Origin: Halococcus saccharolyticus DSM 5350
GTDB lineage: Archaea; Halobacteriota; Halobacteria; Halobacteriales; Halococcaceae
DNA: 64,000 nt
Direction: 5' to 3'
Assembly: GCF_000336915.1 (NCBI RefSeq)
Contig: NZ_AOMD01000021.1
Span: forward strand, 224,388-288,387
The translations under genes were made by a program, and so were the position numbers. The notes below the pieces were generated by a model. It ran no database searches. It was not told the DNA's origin and was given only the letters and a program-made list of their open reading frames with translations. The first letter of the stretch is position 1. Every line of letters begins with the position of its first letter. Shown piece by piece: positions 7,027 to 15,862 of the stretch.

Positions 7027-8373
7027 ATGGGACTGTTCGACCGCATCCGTGGCGACGACGCCCCGCGCGTCGCCTTCTTCGGTATCGACGGGGTTCCGTA
7101 CAGCCTGATCGAGGACAACCCGGACGTCTTCGAGAACCTCACCGCGCTCGCCCGCGAGGGGAGTTCGGGCGCGATCGATTCGATCGTGCCTCCCGAATCG
7201 AGCGCGTGCTGGCCCTCGCTCACGACTGGCGTCAACCCCGGCGAGACCGGCGTCTACGGCTTCCAGGACCGAGAAGTTGGCTCGTACGAGACCTACGTTC
7301 CGATGGGCCGAGACGTCCAGGCGACTCGTGTCTGGGATCGTGTCGAGGACGAGGGCCGCGACGCAACCGTGATGAACGTCCCCGTGACCTTCCCACCCCA
7401 GCGTGACGTCCAGCGGATGGTTTCGGGTTTCCTCTCGCCCGGCGTCGACGAGGCCGCCTACCCCGACGAACTCCGGGACACCCTCAACGGGCTCGACTAC
7501 CGGATCGACAACAACGCGAAACTCGGTCACGACGACGACAAAAGCGAGTTCATCGAGGACGCCCACGCCACGCTTGACGCCCGGTTCGAAGCCTTTTCGC
7601 ACTACGTCGAGCAGGACGACTGGGACCTCCTCTTCGGCGTGTTCATGACCACCGACCGGGTGAATCACTTCCTGTTCGAGGACTACGAGCGCGACGGCGA
7701 GTACAAAGAGGAGTTCTTCGAGTTCTACAAGAAGGTCGACGAGTACCTCGGTCGGCTGCGCGAGATGCTCCCCGACGACGTCACGATGGCGGTCGCCTCC
7801 GATCACGGCTTCACAGTCCAGGACCACGAGGTTCACTTCAACGAGTGGCTCCACCAGAACGGCTGGCTCGACTACGAAGACGACGATCACGAGAGTCTCG
7901 CGGACATCTCCGACGACACCGAGGCGTACGCGTTCATCCCGGGTCGGTTCTACATCAACCTCGAAGGCCGCGAGCCACGCGGCGCGGTCGCCGAAGAGGA
8001 CTACGAGGAGAAACGCACCGAGCTCAAGAAGGCGCTCGAAACGCTCGAAGGCCCCGACGGCCGGAAGGTCTGCGAGCGCGTCGTCGAGAAGGAGGACGCC
8101 TTCCGCGGGGCCCACGACGATATCGCCCCCGATCTCGTCGCCATCCCGAACCACGGCTTTGACCTCAAGGCCGGCTTCTCGGGTCACGGCAGCGTCTTCG
8201 ACACCGGCCCGCGCAACGGGATGCACAGCTTCGACAACGCCTGCCTGTTCGTCGACGATCCGAACGCCCGCGTCGGTGACGACACCGACCTGTTCGACAT
8301 CGCGCCCACGCTGCTCGACGCGATGGAGATCGACTACGACCGCAGCGAGTTCGACGGATCGAGCCTCGCCTAA
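7027..8373 (+). CDS. Alkaline phosphatase-superfamily phosphodiesterase
   Basis: 448 residues of the type I phosphodiesterase / nucleotide pyrophosphatase fold. Seen are FFGIDGVPYSLIEDN (first metal Asp), SSACWPSLTTGVNPGETGVYGF around the presumed Ser/Thr nucleophile, and ASDHGFTVQDHEVHFN, then SGHGSVFDTGPRNGMHSFDN with further metal-binding His/Asp. No signal peptide, so cytoplasmic. The natural substrate is unknown for the haloarchaeal members. ATG 7027 gives the usual MGLFDRIRG-like start. Confidence 0.88.
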   Translation: MGLFDRIRGDDAPRVAFFGIDGVPYSLIEDNPDVFENLTALAREGSSGAIDSIVPPESSACWPSLTTGVNPGETGVYGFQDREVGSYETYVPMGRDVQATRVWDRVEDEGRDATVMNVPVTFPPQRDVQRMVSGFLSPGVDEAAYPDELRDTLNGLDYRIDNNAKLGHDDDKSEFIEDAHATLDARFEAFSHYVEQDDWDLLFGVFMTTDRVNHFLFEDYERDGEYKEEFFEFYKKVDEYLGRLREMLPDDVTMAVASDHGFTVQDHEVHFNEWLHQNGWLDYEDDDHESLADISDDTEAYAFIPGRFYINLEGREPRGAVAEEDYEEKRTELKKALETLEGPDGRKVCERVVEKEDAFRGAHDDIAPDLVAIPNHGFDLKAGFSGHGSVFDTGPRNGMHSFDNACLFVDDPNARVGDDTDLFDIAPTLLDAMEIDYDRSEFDGSSLA

Positions 8374-8388
8374 CACACCCACTTCCAC

Positions 8389-8394
8389 TTTTTT
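8389..8394 (+). terminator. Oligo-T terminator after the phosphodiesterase gene
   Basis: Six consecutive T residues 16 bases after the stop at 8373, with no strong hairpin in front. Archaeal RNA polymerase terminates at such T-tracts. Confidence 0.4.
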
Positions 8395-8437
8395 ACCGCG
8401 TCCCAAATCGTGCACTGCGGGCGCTCGGAGTCCCTGT

Positions 8438-8594
8438 AAAACCTGGACTAAAAACACCCGCTCACTCGCGCTCCGCGCTCGTTCGCGGTACGACTGCTTG
8501 CGCTCTCCGCGACCGCACAGCACCCCCCGAGCCCTCGGCACTCCCTGCGGTCGTGCCTTCGCCCTCGACCCACCAGGAGAGCTTTGCTCTCCTG
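8438..8594 (+). repeat. Dispersed element family 2, copy E, with perfect hairpin
   Basis: Fills most of the 338-base gene-free gap 8374-8711. Shared blocks with 57561-57714 (inverted) are AAAA..TGGA..AAAAAC, CCCGCTC, CGCGGTAC, CTCTCCGC.ACCGC, GAGCCCTCG and CGCCCTCG..CCACCAGGA. At its end is a perfect hairpin, CAGGAGAGC (8574-8582), loop TTT, GCTCTCCTG (8586-8594). Codons do not favour any frame, so I call it non-coding. Confidence 0.65.
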
Positions 8595-8711
8595 AGCCTC
8601 GACGAGTGAAGCGAGTCGAGACGCCAGGACCGTACTGCGACCACAGCCGCACCGCAATCACCCACCGCCGCCGGCAAAGGTTCAAATCAGAAACCGCGAC
8701 CACCGTGGGGC

Positions 8712-9623
8712 ATGCAGGACGCGTTGGATCGGGCGACGACAAACGCACACGACGACTGCGGCTGCGAGCCACGCATCGAGGGCCGCCGGCTCGTTGTCGA
8801 CGCCACCGACTGCCCGGAGGAGGGTCACCTAGCGGCGAGCCCTGCCTGTCGTGCGAGTGTCGTCGACGCGCTCGTCGGCCGCCCCGTCGTCAGAGTACGA
8901 ACTCGGATCGAGACCGGGGTGTACGTCCACAACGACGGGGCAACGGCGCTGCTGGTCGCCGCCGGGCGGTTCGTCGCGCTCGCCGCGGACCACGATCGGG
9001 CGCTGGCGACCCACGCGCTCGGCGACCCGCTCGGTGCGGCCCGCGTCGCGGCCGGTCGCACCGGACCCGTTGCGGAATTCGCGGCCGCAACCGGGCTGAT
9101 CGAGGGCGCACGGCGCGCCACGGGCTACGACGACGCGTTCGCCACCCGCTCCACGACCGAACTCAATTCACTTACGTCGGCGAGCATTACTCCGAATATG
9201 TTCCACGACATCGACGATGCGGGCGATCTCTCGCCCGACGAACTCCGCGCGCGCTACGATCAGCGCCTCCGAGCCGTGATCGAGGAACACGGTGTCGAGA
9301 TCGTCGCCGACGAGGCTGGCGTCGCGAGCGAGCCGGTCACGGCGCTCGCCGAGGGCGAATCACCCGAACTCACGCTCGAAGAAGCTGCGGCGATCCTCGC
9401 CGTGAGCGAGGACGAACCCGACGCGGAGGCCATCGTGCTCGAAACCCGTGATCACCTCCTGATGGGGATGACGACCGCCGTCCTCGACGTCGAGGCGGTC
9501 GAGTCCGGGATCGATGGCGCGCTCGACGCCCGCGAGATCCAGCAGAAGATCGAGGGGCGGCTCCCGATGGATCTCGACGAACTCGCCACCATTCACGGCT
9601 ACATCGAGGAGCGCAAACCGTGA
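8712..9623 (+). CDS. DUF5791 protein, in frame behind a secretion-ATPase-like N-terminal region
   Basis: Two unlike parts in one reading frame. Residues 1-160 (CGCEPRIEGRRLVVDATDCP, ASPACRASVVDAL, ALLVAAGRFV, GPVAEFAAATGL) resemble the start of haloarchaeal type II/IV secretion ATPases. The catalytic Walker domain is absent. From ATG 9198 (MFHDIDDAG) to the end, 141 residues match the complete DUF5791 family, including RLPMDLDELATIHGYIEERK. An AT-richer stretch before 9198 could be its own promoter. So this may be a functional fusion, or a normal DUF5791 gene with a relic in front. The role of DUF5791 is unknown. Confidence 0.7.
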   Translation: MQDALDRATTNAHDDCGCEPRIEGRRLVVDATDCPEEGHLAASPACRASVVDALVGRPVVRVRTRIETGVYVHNDGATALLVAAGRFVALAADHDRALATHALGDPLGAARVAAGRTGPVAEFAAATGLIEGARRATGYDDAFATRSTTELNSLTSASITPNMFHDIDDAGDLSPDELRARYDQRLRAVIEEHGVEIVADEAGVASEPVTALAEGESPELTLEEAAAILAVSEDEPDAEAIVLETRDHLLMGMTTAVLDVEAVESGIDGALDAREIQQKIEGRLPMDLDELATIHGYIEERKP

Positions 9624-10510
9624 CCCGCGTCGCCATTCTGGGGTGTGGCTACGTCGGTCTCGAACTCGGCCGCCAGCTCGCGCCCGATCACGACGTCGTC
9701 GGGGTGCGCCGCTCGGCGGACGGCGTCGAGCGGATCGAGCGCGCCGGATTCGACGCCATCCAAGCCGACGTCACCGATCCCGACGGCCTCGCGCGCGTTC
9801 CGGACGCCGACGCCGTGGTGTTCGCGGCGAGTTCGGGTGGACGGGACGCAGACGCCGCGCGCGAGATCTACGTCGACGGCCTCCGGACCGCGATCGAGAT
9901 CTTCGGCACGCGAGACCACCCGCCAGACCGCCTGGTCTACACTTCCTCGACCGGTGTCTACGGCGACCACGACGGCGCGTGGGTCGACGAGGACACGCCG
10001 ATCGAGCCGACGACCGAGAAGACCGAGGTGCTCGCCGAGGCCGAGCGGATCGCCCGCGAGGAAGCCAGCGATCACGGCATTGCGGGAACGGTCGCGCGCT
10101 TTGCGGGGCTGTACGGCCCCGACCGCTACCGGCTCGACCGCTACCTCGACGGTCCCGTGACGGCGGGCTATCTTAACATGATCCACCGCGACGACGCCGC
10201 CGGCGCGATCCGATTCCTCCTCGAAACCGACGCCGCCCGCGACGACACAGTGCTCGTCGTCGACGACGAACCCGTCCCCAAGCACGCGTTCGCCGACTGG
10301 CTCGCCGACGAGTGCGACGTTCCGCGCCCCGCAAAGCGCACCAAAGCCGAGCGCCTCGAAGACGGCGACCTCTCTGCGGCTGCACGCCGCCGGATCGAGA
10401 CCTCGAAACGGTGTGCGAACGACGAGCTCCGCGATCTGGGCTACGAGTTCACGTACCCGACCTACCGCGAGGGGTATCGGGCGGCGATCGACGCGTACCG
10501 GAACGGATGA
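9620..10510 (+). CDS. NAD-dependent epimerase/dehydratase-family protein (YeeZ-like)
   Basis: 296 residues, extended SDR fold. The N-terminus has VAILGCGYVGLELGRQL, the dinucleotide-binding loop of the atypical GxGxxG type found in YeeZ-like proteins. VYTSSTGVYGDHDG carries the Ser and Tyr positions, but the canonical YxxxK is replaced by a TEKTEVLAEAE segment. The GTG start overlaps the preceding stop as GTGA, so it is coupled to the DUF5791 gene. Substrate unknown. Confidence 0.85.
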   Translation: MTRVAILGCGYVGLELGRQLAPDHDVVGVRRSADGVERIERAGFDAIQADVTDPDGLARVPDADAVVFAASSGGRDADAAREIYVDGLRTAIEIFGTRDHPPDRLVYTSSTGVYGDHDGAWVDEDTPIEPTTEKTEVLAEAERIAREEASDHGIAGTVARFAGLYGPDRYRLDRYLDGPVTAGYLNMIHRDDAAGAIRFLLETDAARDDTVLVVDDEPVPKHAFADWLADECDVPRPAKRTKAERLEDGDLSAAARRRIETSKRCANDELRDLGYEFTYPTYREGYRAAIDAYRNG

Positions 10511-10533
10511 CGGCGGCAGTCAGAAACCCGCTT

Positions 10534-10680
10534 GCGGTGGCGCGCGGGAGCGGAGCGCGGCGCGACCGAAGGGAGGGCCGCGGATGCGAACGGGGAGCGA
10601 AGCGACCCGTGAGCGCGTCAGCGGACGCGCGACTCGCGCGAGGGATGAGCGAACGAGCGAAGCGGCTGGGGAGGGTGTGG
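10534..10680 (-). repeat. Dispersed element family 1, copy B (inverted)
   Basis: Read on the minus strand it starts CACACCCTCCCCAGCCGCTT, runs through CGCTCATCCCTCGCGCGAGT and ends GCGCGCCACCGC, as in copies A, C and D. It occupies half of the gene-free space 10511-10806 between two plus-strand genes. The middle differs in length and sequence from the other copies. Confidence 0.7.
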
Positions 10681-10721
10681 ATTGCGGTCTCTCGTTTGCC
10701 TCGTGATCGGTGCTGTCGCTG

Positions 10722-10738
10722 AGCATCGCAACGATGCT
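10722..10738. other. Perfect hairpin upstream of the aldo/keto reductase
   Basis: AGCATCG (10722-10728), loop CAA, CGATGCT (10732-10738). It is followed by a TCGGA-TACG-TCCGA repeat near 10769-10782. These lie 70 and 30 bases before ATG 10807 and could be operator or structured leader DNA. Confidence 0.4.
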
Positions 10739-10806
10739 GTTTCGTGGTGGCGTTGTTCGGATACGTCCGACCAACAGCATATCAGCACGAGCTACCAACC
10801 GCTCAC

Positions 10807-11895
10807 ATGGCAACCAGCGAGGCGACGTGGGCGTACCGCGACCGCCACACCGACGGGTTCGGACGGACGTACTTCCGTCGGTTCGGCGACTGCATCGTCT
10901 CCAGCATCGGCTTCGGCACCTACCTCGACGATCCAACCGACGCGGTCGACGAGTCCTATCACGACTCGATCGTGCGGGCGCTCGACTCCGGGATCAACGT
11001 CGTCGACACCGCGATCAACTACCGTCACCAGCGCTCCGAGCGGGTCGTCGGACGCGCGCTCGATGCGGCCGACATCGATCGCGACGCGGTGGTGATCACC
11101 ACCAAGGGCGGGTTCGTCCCGTTCGACGGCGAGCGACCCGACGACCCTGGCGAGTACATCCGCGAGGAGTACGTCGAGCCCGGAATCGTCGACCCTGACG
11201 ACCTCGTCCGCGGGATGCACTCTCTCGTGCCCGCGTTCGTCGACGATCAGCTCGATCGCTCGCTCTCGAATCTGGGGATCGAAACGATCGACTGCTATTA
11301 CGTCCACAACCCCGAGTTCCAACTCGACGAGCGCTCGCGTGAATCGGTCTACGACGATCTGGAGGCGACGTTCGTCCGGCTGGAGGAGCGCGCGGCCACT
11401 GGCGACCTCCGCCATTACGGCGTCGCGACGTGGGACGCGTTCCGTGTCACACCTGACGATCCGAACCACCTCTCGCTCCCCGAAGTCGTCTCGCGCGCCC
11501 GCGCCGCCGCCCGGACCGCGGGCAACGATGCGACTCACTTTCGGGCCGTGCAGCTCCCGTTCAACGTCGTCATGGCCGACGCGTTTACCGTCGCGGCCCA
11601 CGACGGTCCCGACGGCCCCCAGAGCGCGCTCCGGTTCGCGCGCGAGGCTGGACTCGACGTGTTCGTGAGCGCCCCGCTCGCCCAAGGCCGTCTCGCTGAC
11701 GAAATCCCGACCGACGTTGCCGAGCGACTCGACGGCGAAACGCCGGCCGCGAAGGCGCTCACGTTCGCGCGCTCGGGGCCTGGCGTGACGTGTGCGCTCG
11801 TCGGGATGCGTCGTTCGGAACACGTCGTGGCGAACGTCGATTCGGGTCGAGCGGACGCGATGGGGGCGGACGCATTCGACGCGACCTTCGAGTGA
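10807..11895 (+). CDS. Aldo/keto reductase
   Basis: 362 residues, TIM-barrel NAD(P)H oxidoreductase. The tetrad can be placed: Asp in VVDTAINY, Tyr in that same segment, Lys in VITTKGGF and His in CYYVHNPEF. NADPH-binding features near the C-terminus (CALVGMRRSEHVVAN) fit the L-galactose-dehydrogenase-like branch. Insertions lengthen it over the usual 320. ATG 10807 begins after the hairpin region; an upstream start at 10744 would run through it. Confidence 0.88.
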   Translation: MATSEATWAYRDRHTDGFGRTYFRRFGDCIVSSIGFGTYLDDPTDAVDESYHDSIVRALDSGINVVDTAINYRHQRSERVVGRALDAADIDRDAVVITTKGGFVPFDGERPDDPGEYIREEYVEPGIVDPDDLVRGMHSLVPAFVDDQLDRSLSNLGIETIDCYYVHNPEFQLDERSRESVYDDLEATFVRLEERAATGDLRHYGVATWDAFRVTPDDPNHLSLPEVVSRARAAARTAGNDATHFRAVQLPFNVVMADAFTVAAHDGPDGPQSALRFAREAGLDVFVSAPLAQGRLADEIPTDVAERLDGETPAAKALTFARSGPGVTCALVGMRRSEHVVANVDSGRADAMGADAFDATFE

Positions 11896-11978
11896 GCGAC
11901 CCACCCCACATGTGTGAAGTGTACAGAGTCGAGCGTGTTAACACTATGAGTAGTTCTCCATCGATTGATCCAAAAGAC

Positions 11979-11987
11979 GTATATAGT
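11979..11987 (+). promoter_or_regulatory. TATA box of the FilR1-type regulator
   Basis: GTATATAGT centred about 27 bases before ATG 12010, with an AAAA-containing BRE-like stretch just upstream. It suggests a leaderless transcript. Further upstream, AGTGT (near 11917) and ACACT (near 11941) form a loose inverted repeat that could be an operator. Confidence 0.55.
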
Positions 11988-12009
11988 ACTACTGGGGAAG
12001 TCCGAACCA

Positions 12010-12798
12010 ATGGGACCGCGCGAGCACATCGCGTTTCTGGCCGGCTCAGCGAACCGGGTACGGATCCTCGAAACGCTCCGCGAGCAGCCCCATCGCCAGT
12101 GTGGACTCACCGAGGCGTGCAACCTGTCACGCTCGACCGTCCACCGCGCGCTCGACGGACTCGAAAGTCGGGGGTGGGTCGAGCAGACGGACGGCAAGTA
12201 CCGGCTCACCATCGGCGGCGATCTCGTTCTCAGCCACTACGAAGCGCTCGAATCGGCGATCGACCGGATCGACGAGTGGGGAACGTTCCTGAACCGACTC
12301 GGCGACCTCGCCGACACACTCCCGCTCGCAGCGCTTTCGAAGGCTACGCTGGTGACGAGCACCCGGGAGAATCCCCACGCGGCTGCCACCCATTTCACTG
12401 AGCAGTTCAGGACGGCCACGACCGAAACGTTTCGTGGCATCGCGTCGGTTGTCAGTCCACGCTTCACAGAGGCCGCACAGCCGCTCATCACGAGTGGTAC
12501 CGATATGGAGTTGCTCATCGACGAATCGGTGCTCGACGCCTCGTCAACCCACTATTCGAGCGAACTCGAAAAAGGATATTCGCTCGACAATTTCGCGCTG
12601 TACTGTTATCCCGCCGAACTCAACTTCGGTCTCGCAATTTTCGACGAACGCGTGCTAATCAATGCACACGACGAGCGTGGCGTCCTCCGCGAGTGTCTCG
12701 ACAGTACCGACGAGACACTCCGATCGTGGGCACAGGACGTCTACGACGATCACCGGACTGCCGCCCGCCGCGCCAAGCACCTCGCCGAGCCGGAGTGA
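12010..12798 (+). CDS. Winged-helix regulator with a FilR1-type sensor domain
   Basis: 262 residues. Residues 5-75 form an HTH (HIAFLAGSANRVRILETL, LSRSTVHRALDGLESRGWV). The C-terminal part (FRGIASVVSPRFTEAAQPLI, ELLIDESVL, FALYCYPAELNFGLAIFDE) matches the FilR1/DUF1724 domain common in methanogen and haloarchaeal regulators. Such proteins usually bind a small ligand; the ligand and targets here are unknown. The neighbouring aldo/keto reductase, 114 bases upstream, is a possible target. Start set by the TATA box. Confidence 0.85.
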   Translation: MGPREHIAFLAGSANRVRILETLREQPHRQCGLTEACNLSRSTVHRALDGLESRGWVEQTDGKYRLTIGGDLVLSHYEALESAIDRIDEWGTFLNRLGDLADTLPLAALSKATLVTSTRENPHAAATHFTEQFRTATTETFRGIASVVSPRFTEAAQPLITSGTDMELLIDESVLDASSTHYSSELEKGYSLDNFALYCYPAELNFGLAIFDERVLINAHDERGVLRECLDSTDETLRSWAQDVYDDHRTAARRAKHLAEPE

Positions 12799-13197
12799 AC
12801 ATCTATGTCTCGCGGTACGGAACATGTTTCACACCTTGACACACGATGCAGGAGGTAAGTATTCCATACTCGGGGTCATCCGTACGGATGGAACCGCCTC
12901 TGGTTCCGTGCGCACGGGATCCGGTCCGTTGCCCTGGCATCATCTCCCGTGCCTTTTCGCCACGACAGTAGATCGCAGCGCTCGCCGTCACAAACCGGCG
13001 AGCGCGGGTGCATCCGGAAGATTTGATTGATCGCCTCGCGTAGCGTCGGCCGTGTCACGGAGCCCGCTATCCGGCCCGCCGCGTTCGTCGCGACCTCGCC
13101 CGATTCTCTGCCGCTCGCTCTCCGCTGTCAGGTTTCCCAAACCCCAGAGTACCGACGGGTCGCCGACCGTGAGGACGGCCGTACGGGGATCGTAATC
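12799..13197. other. 399-base gene-free region with two hairpins
   Basis: No frame here looks coding. It contains GGAACC (12890-12895) pairing with GGTTCC (12902-12907). A stronger 10-base stem follows: GCGCTCGCCG (12978-12987), an 8-base loop, CGGCGAGCGC (12996-13005). Around 12857-12898 it loosely repeats the promoter-and-start layout of the preceding regulator gene. I see no tRNA-like fold. An upstream in-frame extension of the next gene covers 13027-13197, but homologues start at 13198. Confidence 0.45.
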
Positions 13198-14289
13198 GTG
13201 GAGTACGTTCAAGAACGGATCGCGACGCTCCACGACTTCGGCGACGCGGTCCCGGACGCACCCACCGACCAGGCGACCGTCGTCGTGCCGATGACCGACC
13301 GGGAGTACCGGACGCCGGCGGCCGAACGAGTTCTCTCGACGCTCGCCGATATCGACCCTGCGCGGGTGATCGTCGCCCTCCGAACCGAACCGGCGAACGT
13401 CGACGCGTTCGACACGTGGCTCGCGGCGTTCGATCCGGTCGAGACGCTCTGGTGTGGCGGCCGGCGGGTGCAGAAACTGCTGGCCGAGCACGGTCTCGAC
13501 GGCGCGCAGGGCAAAGGACGGGACGTCTGGCTCGGACTCGGCGTCGCTGCACTCGACACCGAGTACGTCGTGATCCACGACGCCGACGCGACCTCGTACT
13601 CGTCGGCGCACGTCCGCAACCTCCTCGCGCCGCTCGACGGTGAGTTCGGGTTCGTGAAAGGGTACTACGCCCGTGTCGAGCGAAATCAGCTGTTCGGACG
13701 GCTGTTTCGGCTATTCTACGTTCCCCTAGTGCGCGCACTCGCCGACCGCCACGATGCGGGTATCCTCTCCTATCTCGACGCGTTCCGGTACGCGCTCGCG
13801 GGCGAAGTCGCGCTCACGACCGACCTCGCGCGCCAACTTCGGGTGAGTCGCGAGTGGGGTCTCGAAATCGATACGCTCGGGGCTGCGTTCGACGCCGTGG
13901 GGTTCGCGGGCACAGCTCAAGTAGACCTCGGTACCCACGTCCACGACCACCGCGACGTCGGCGGGTCGGCGGGGCTGGCGGCGATGAGCCGTGCGGTCGG
14001 CGCGGCGGTCTTTCGGACGATCGAGACACACGGGGTCGCGCCAGCGTACGAGACGCTTCCCGCGCGATACGAAACCGCCGCAAAAACGCTCGTCGAGCAG
14101 TACGCTGCCGACGCCGCACACAACGGGCTCGACTACGACCGGGCGGCCGAGCGCGACCAGGTCGCCCGGTACGCTGCTGCGATCGAATCTCCCGGTTCGG
14201 ACACGCGGCTCCCGGCGTGGGAAGACACGTCGCTCGATCCCGAGCGTCTCCGCCGAGCCGCGCAAGCGGACCTCGAATCGGTTGAGTGA
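13198..14289 (+). CDS. Glycosyltransferase of the GpgS-like type
   Basis: 363 residues, GT-A fold. VVVPMTDREYRTPAAERVLSTL is the nucleotide-binding start and VIHDADATSYSSAHV carries the DxD metal motif. GFVKGYYARV and EVALTTDLARQLRVSREWGLEIDTLG follow as in glucosyl-3-phosphoglycerate synthases. Homologues I recall begin MEYVQER; here that residue is encoded by GTG at 13198. Likely makes a compatible solute or glycolipid precursor, but the product is not established for haloarchaea. Stand-alone. Confidence 0.85.
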   Translation: MEYVQERIATLHDFGDAVPDAPTDQATVVVPMTDREYRTPAAERVLSTLADIDPARVIVALRTEPANVDAFDTWLAAFDPVETLWCGGRRVQKLLAEHGLDGAQGKGRDVWLGLGVAALDTEYVVIHDADATSYSSAHVRNLLAPLDGEFGFVKGYYARVERNQLFGRLFRLFYVPLVRALADRHDAGILSYLDAFRYALAGEVALTTDLARQLRVSREWGLEIDTLGAAFDAVGFAGTAQVDLGTHVHDHRDVGGSAGLAAMSRAVGAAVFRTIETHGVAPAYETLPARYETAAKTLVEQYAADAAHNGLDYDRAAERDQVARYAAAIESPGSDTRLPAWEDTSLDPERLRRAAQADLESVE

Positions 14290-14336
14290 GTCGGTAACGC
14301 GACTGACGCCGCTGGCGATCGAGATGTCCTCCGTCG

Positions 14337-14522
14337 TCACCCGGATCGCGATTCGAGCGCCGTGCCGACGCCGATCCCGATGGCGACGCCGACACCCAGC
14401 CACAATCCCATCTCGCCCGTCGCCGTCCCGAGGGCTGCACCGAGTCCGACTCCGATAGCGATCCCCACCCCGAGCCGTCCGCCGTCGAGTGCGTCGTCCC
14501 CGTCGCTGGTTTCGGTCGTCAC
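14337..14522 (-). CDS. Small glycine-zipper membrane protein
   Basis: 61 residues with acidic first 15 residues and then two hydrophobic helices built of GxxxG repeats (GVGIAIGVGLGAALGTATG, then LGVGVAIGIGVG). GTG 14522 must be the start because an in-frame stop lies just upstream. Glycine-zipper pairs of this kind occur widely in haloarchaea with no known function. Convergent with the glycosyltransferase gene. Confidence 0.65.
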   Translation of the reverse strand: MTTETSDGDDALDGGRLGVGIAIGVGLGAALGTATGEMGLWLGVGVAIGIGVGTALESRSG

Positions 14523-14629
14523 GACTCAGATGGGGGAGCCACTACCAAAACGGTACCGCGGGATCGGTTCGAGTCGGCTGACCGCGGGCGACCCAAAGAG
14601 CCATTGGCGTCGACCGGCACCGTCGAACG

Positions 14630-15187
14630 ATGGAGTTCAGCCACGACGAGCTCGCTGGCGTGGTCGATCTGTTCGGCGCGCTGACCCGTCCGGAGCTGTC
14701 ACAGGCGTGTGACGAACTCGCATTCAAGCGTGGCGTCGAGTTCGAGTCGGCGGAGACGATCGACGACGCGATCGCGGCCTACCGTCTCGTCGCGATCGAG
14801 TCCGCCGACGCCGACCTCGTGGAGGCGAGCTCGGAGACGGTCGCGGACGAGCCGCTGCTCGCAGCCGGTCCGACGGCGTTTCCGACGCTCCCGGATCGAG
14901 CCGAGGACCTGCCACACATCCTCGATATCGAGCCACGCGAGATCGACCGCACAGTGTTGGGGGCCGTCGCCGAGGAACGGTTCCGTGCCGACGCAGCGCG
15001 GGCGGTCGCTACCGGCGACCACGCGCGGATCACGCAACTGCTCGACGTGAGCTACGATCTCGAAGCGTGGGCTCCGGTCGCGCTCGACGGCGTCCGTGAT
15101 CGGCTCGACGATGCGGCGGCAGGGATGGATGCGGCCGACGACCGCGTCGGAAACGCCGTAGCCGAAATCGACGAGCGGACGAATTAA
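14630..15187 (+). CDS. Conserved haloarchaeal protein, unknown function
   Basis: 185 acidic residues, no membrane segment. The start MEFSHDELAGVVDLFGALTR and the middle LPDRAEDLPHILDIEPREID are characteristic of a family I remember only as a haloarchaeal DUF (perhaps DUF7109). A helical, Asp-rich tail follows. It ends 24 bases before the NUDIX gene, so the two are probably co-transcribed. Confidence 0.75.
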   Translation: MEFSHDELAGVVDLFGALTRPELSQACDELAFKRGVEFESAETIDDAIAAYRLVAIESADADLVEASSETVADEPLLAAGPTAFPTLPDRAEDLPHILDIEPREIDRTVLGAVAEERFRADAARAVATGDHARITQLLDVSYDLEAWAPVALDGVRDRLDDAAAGMDAADDRVGNAVAEIDERTN

Positions 15188-15211
15188 GCCCCGGCGGCGC
15201 GTTCGATGGGT

Positions 15212-15811
15212 ATGGATCTCGCGCGGGTGGCTCGGTACGCGGCCACGGCGGTCACCGACGAGCAGCGGGAGGCGGCCGTACTCGCGCCAGTCATCACCCG
15301 CGAGGACAACCCGTACCTCCTCTTTACCAAGCGCGCCGACCACCTCGGCGAGCATCCGGGTCAGATGAGCTTTCCCGGGGGCGGCCGCGAACCGAGCGAC
15401 GAGGACCTCACCGCAACCGCGCTCCGGGAGGCAAACGAGGAGATCGGCCTCGATCCGGAAACCGCCGACGTGATCGGCCGGCTCGACGACATCCGGACGG
15501 TGACGGAGTACGCGGTCCGGCCGTTCGTCGCCCGCGTCCCCGACCGCGAGTACGTCCCCGACGAGCGCGAGGTCGCCGAGGTAGCAGTCCTCTCGGTGGC
15601 AGAGCTCACCGACCCGGCGAACTACGACTCAGAGCGCCGCGACCACCCTCACTACGGCGAGATCCGACTTCACTTCTTCCGGGTCGACGACTACGTGGTC
15701 TGGGGCGCGACTGGGCGCATCCTCGCCCAGCTTCTCGAACTGACGACCGACTGGCGCGTGCCCGACGAGCCGGATCGCGTGGTCGATCCCGACGCCGACT
15801 TTCCGGTGTAA
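15212..15811 (+). CDS. NUDIX hydrolase, CoA-pyrophosphatase type
   Basis: 199 residues. The NUDIX box is complete: GREPSDEDLTATALREANEE followed by IG, preceded by HLGEHPGQMSFPGG, which marks the CoA diphosphatase (YeaB/NUDT7) branch. Such enzymes cut CoA or oxidised CoA to 4'-phosphopantetheine and ADP derivatives. The C-terminus VWGATGRILAQLLEL is also typical. ATG 15212 is used; ATG 15206 is two codons upstream. Follows the DUF gene at 14630. Confidence 0.9.
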   Translation: MDLARVARYAATAVTDEQREAAVLAPVITREDNPYLLFTKRADHLGEHPGQMSFPGGGREPSDEDLTATALREANEEIGLDPETADVIGRLDDIRTVTEYAVRPFVARVPDREYVPDEREVAEVAVLSVAELTDPANYDSERRDHPHYGEIRLHFFRVDDYVVWGATGRILAQLLELTTDWRVPDEPDRVVDPDADFPV

Positions 15812-15862
15812 TCCCACCGTTTGCTGCGCTCAGTCGCGCGCTACGCGCGCTCCTTCGCTGGC

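Noticed and set aside
8641-8711. GGTTCAAATC resembling a tRNA T-loop
   Set aside because: The flanking bases do not form a T-stem and no cloverleaf can be drawn.
6763-8772. 669-residue minus-strand ORF over the phosphodiesterase gene
   Set aside because: Antisense shadow; the plus-strand gene has all family motifs.
13027-13197. In-frame N-terminal extension of the glycosyltransferase
   Set aside because: Homologues as I recall them start at the residue encoded by GTG 13198, and the extension is not conserved in style.
12988-13611. 207-residue minus-strand ORF reaching into the gap before the glycosyltransferase
   Set aside because: Mostly antisense to the glycosyltransferase; the free part shows no recognisable domain.
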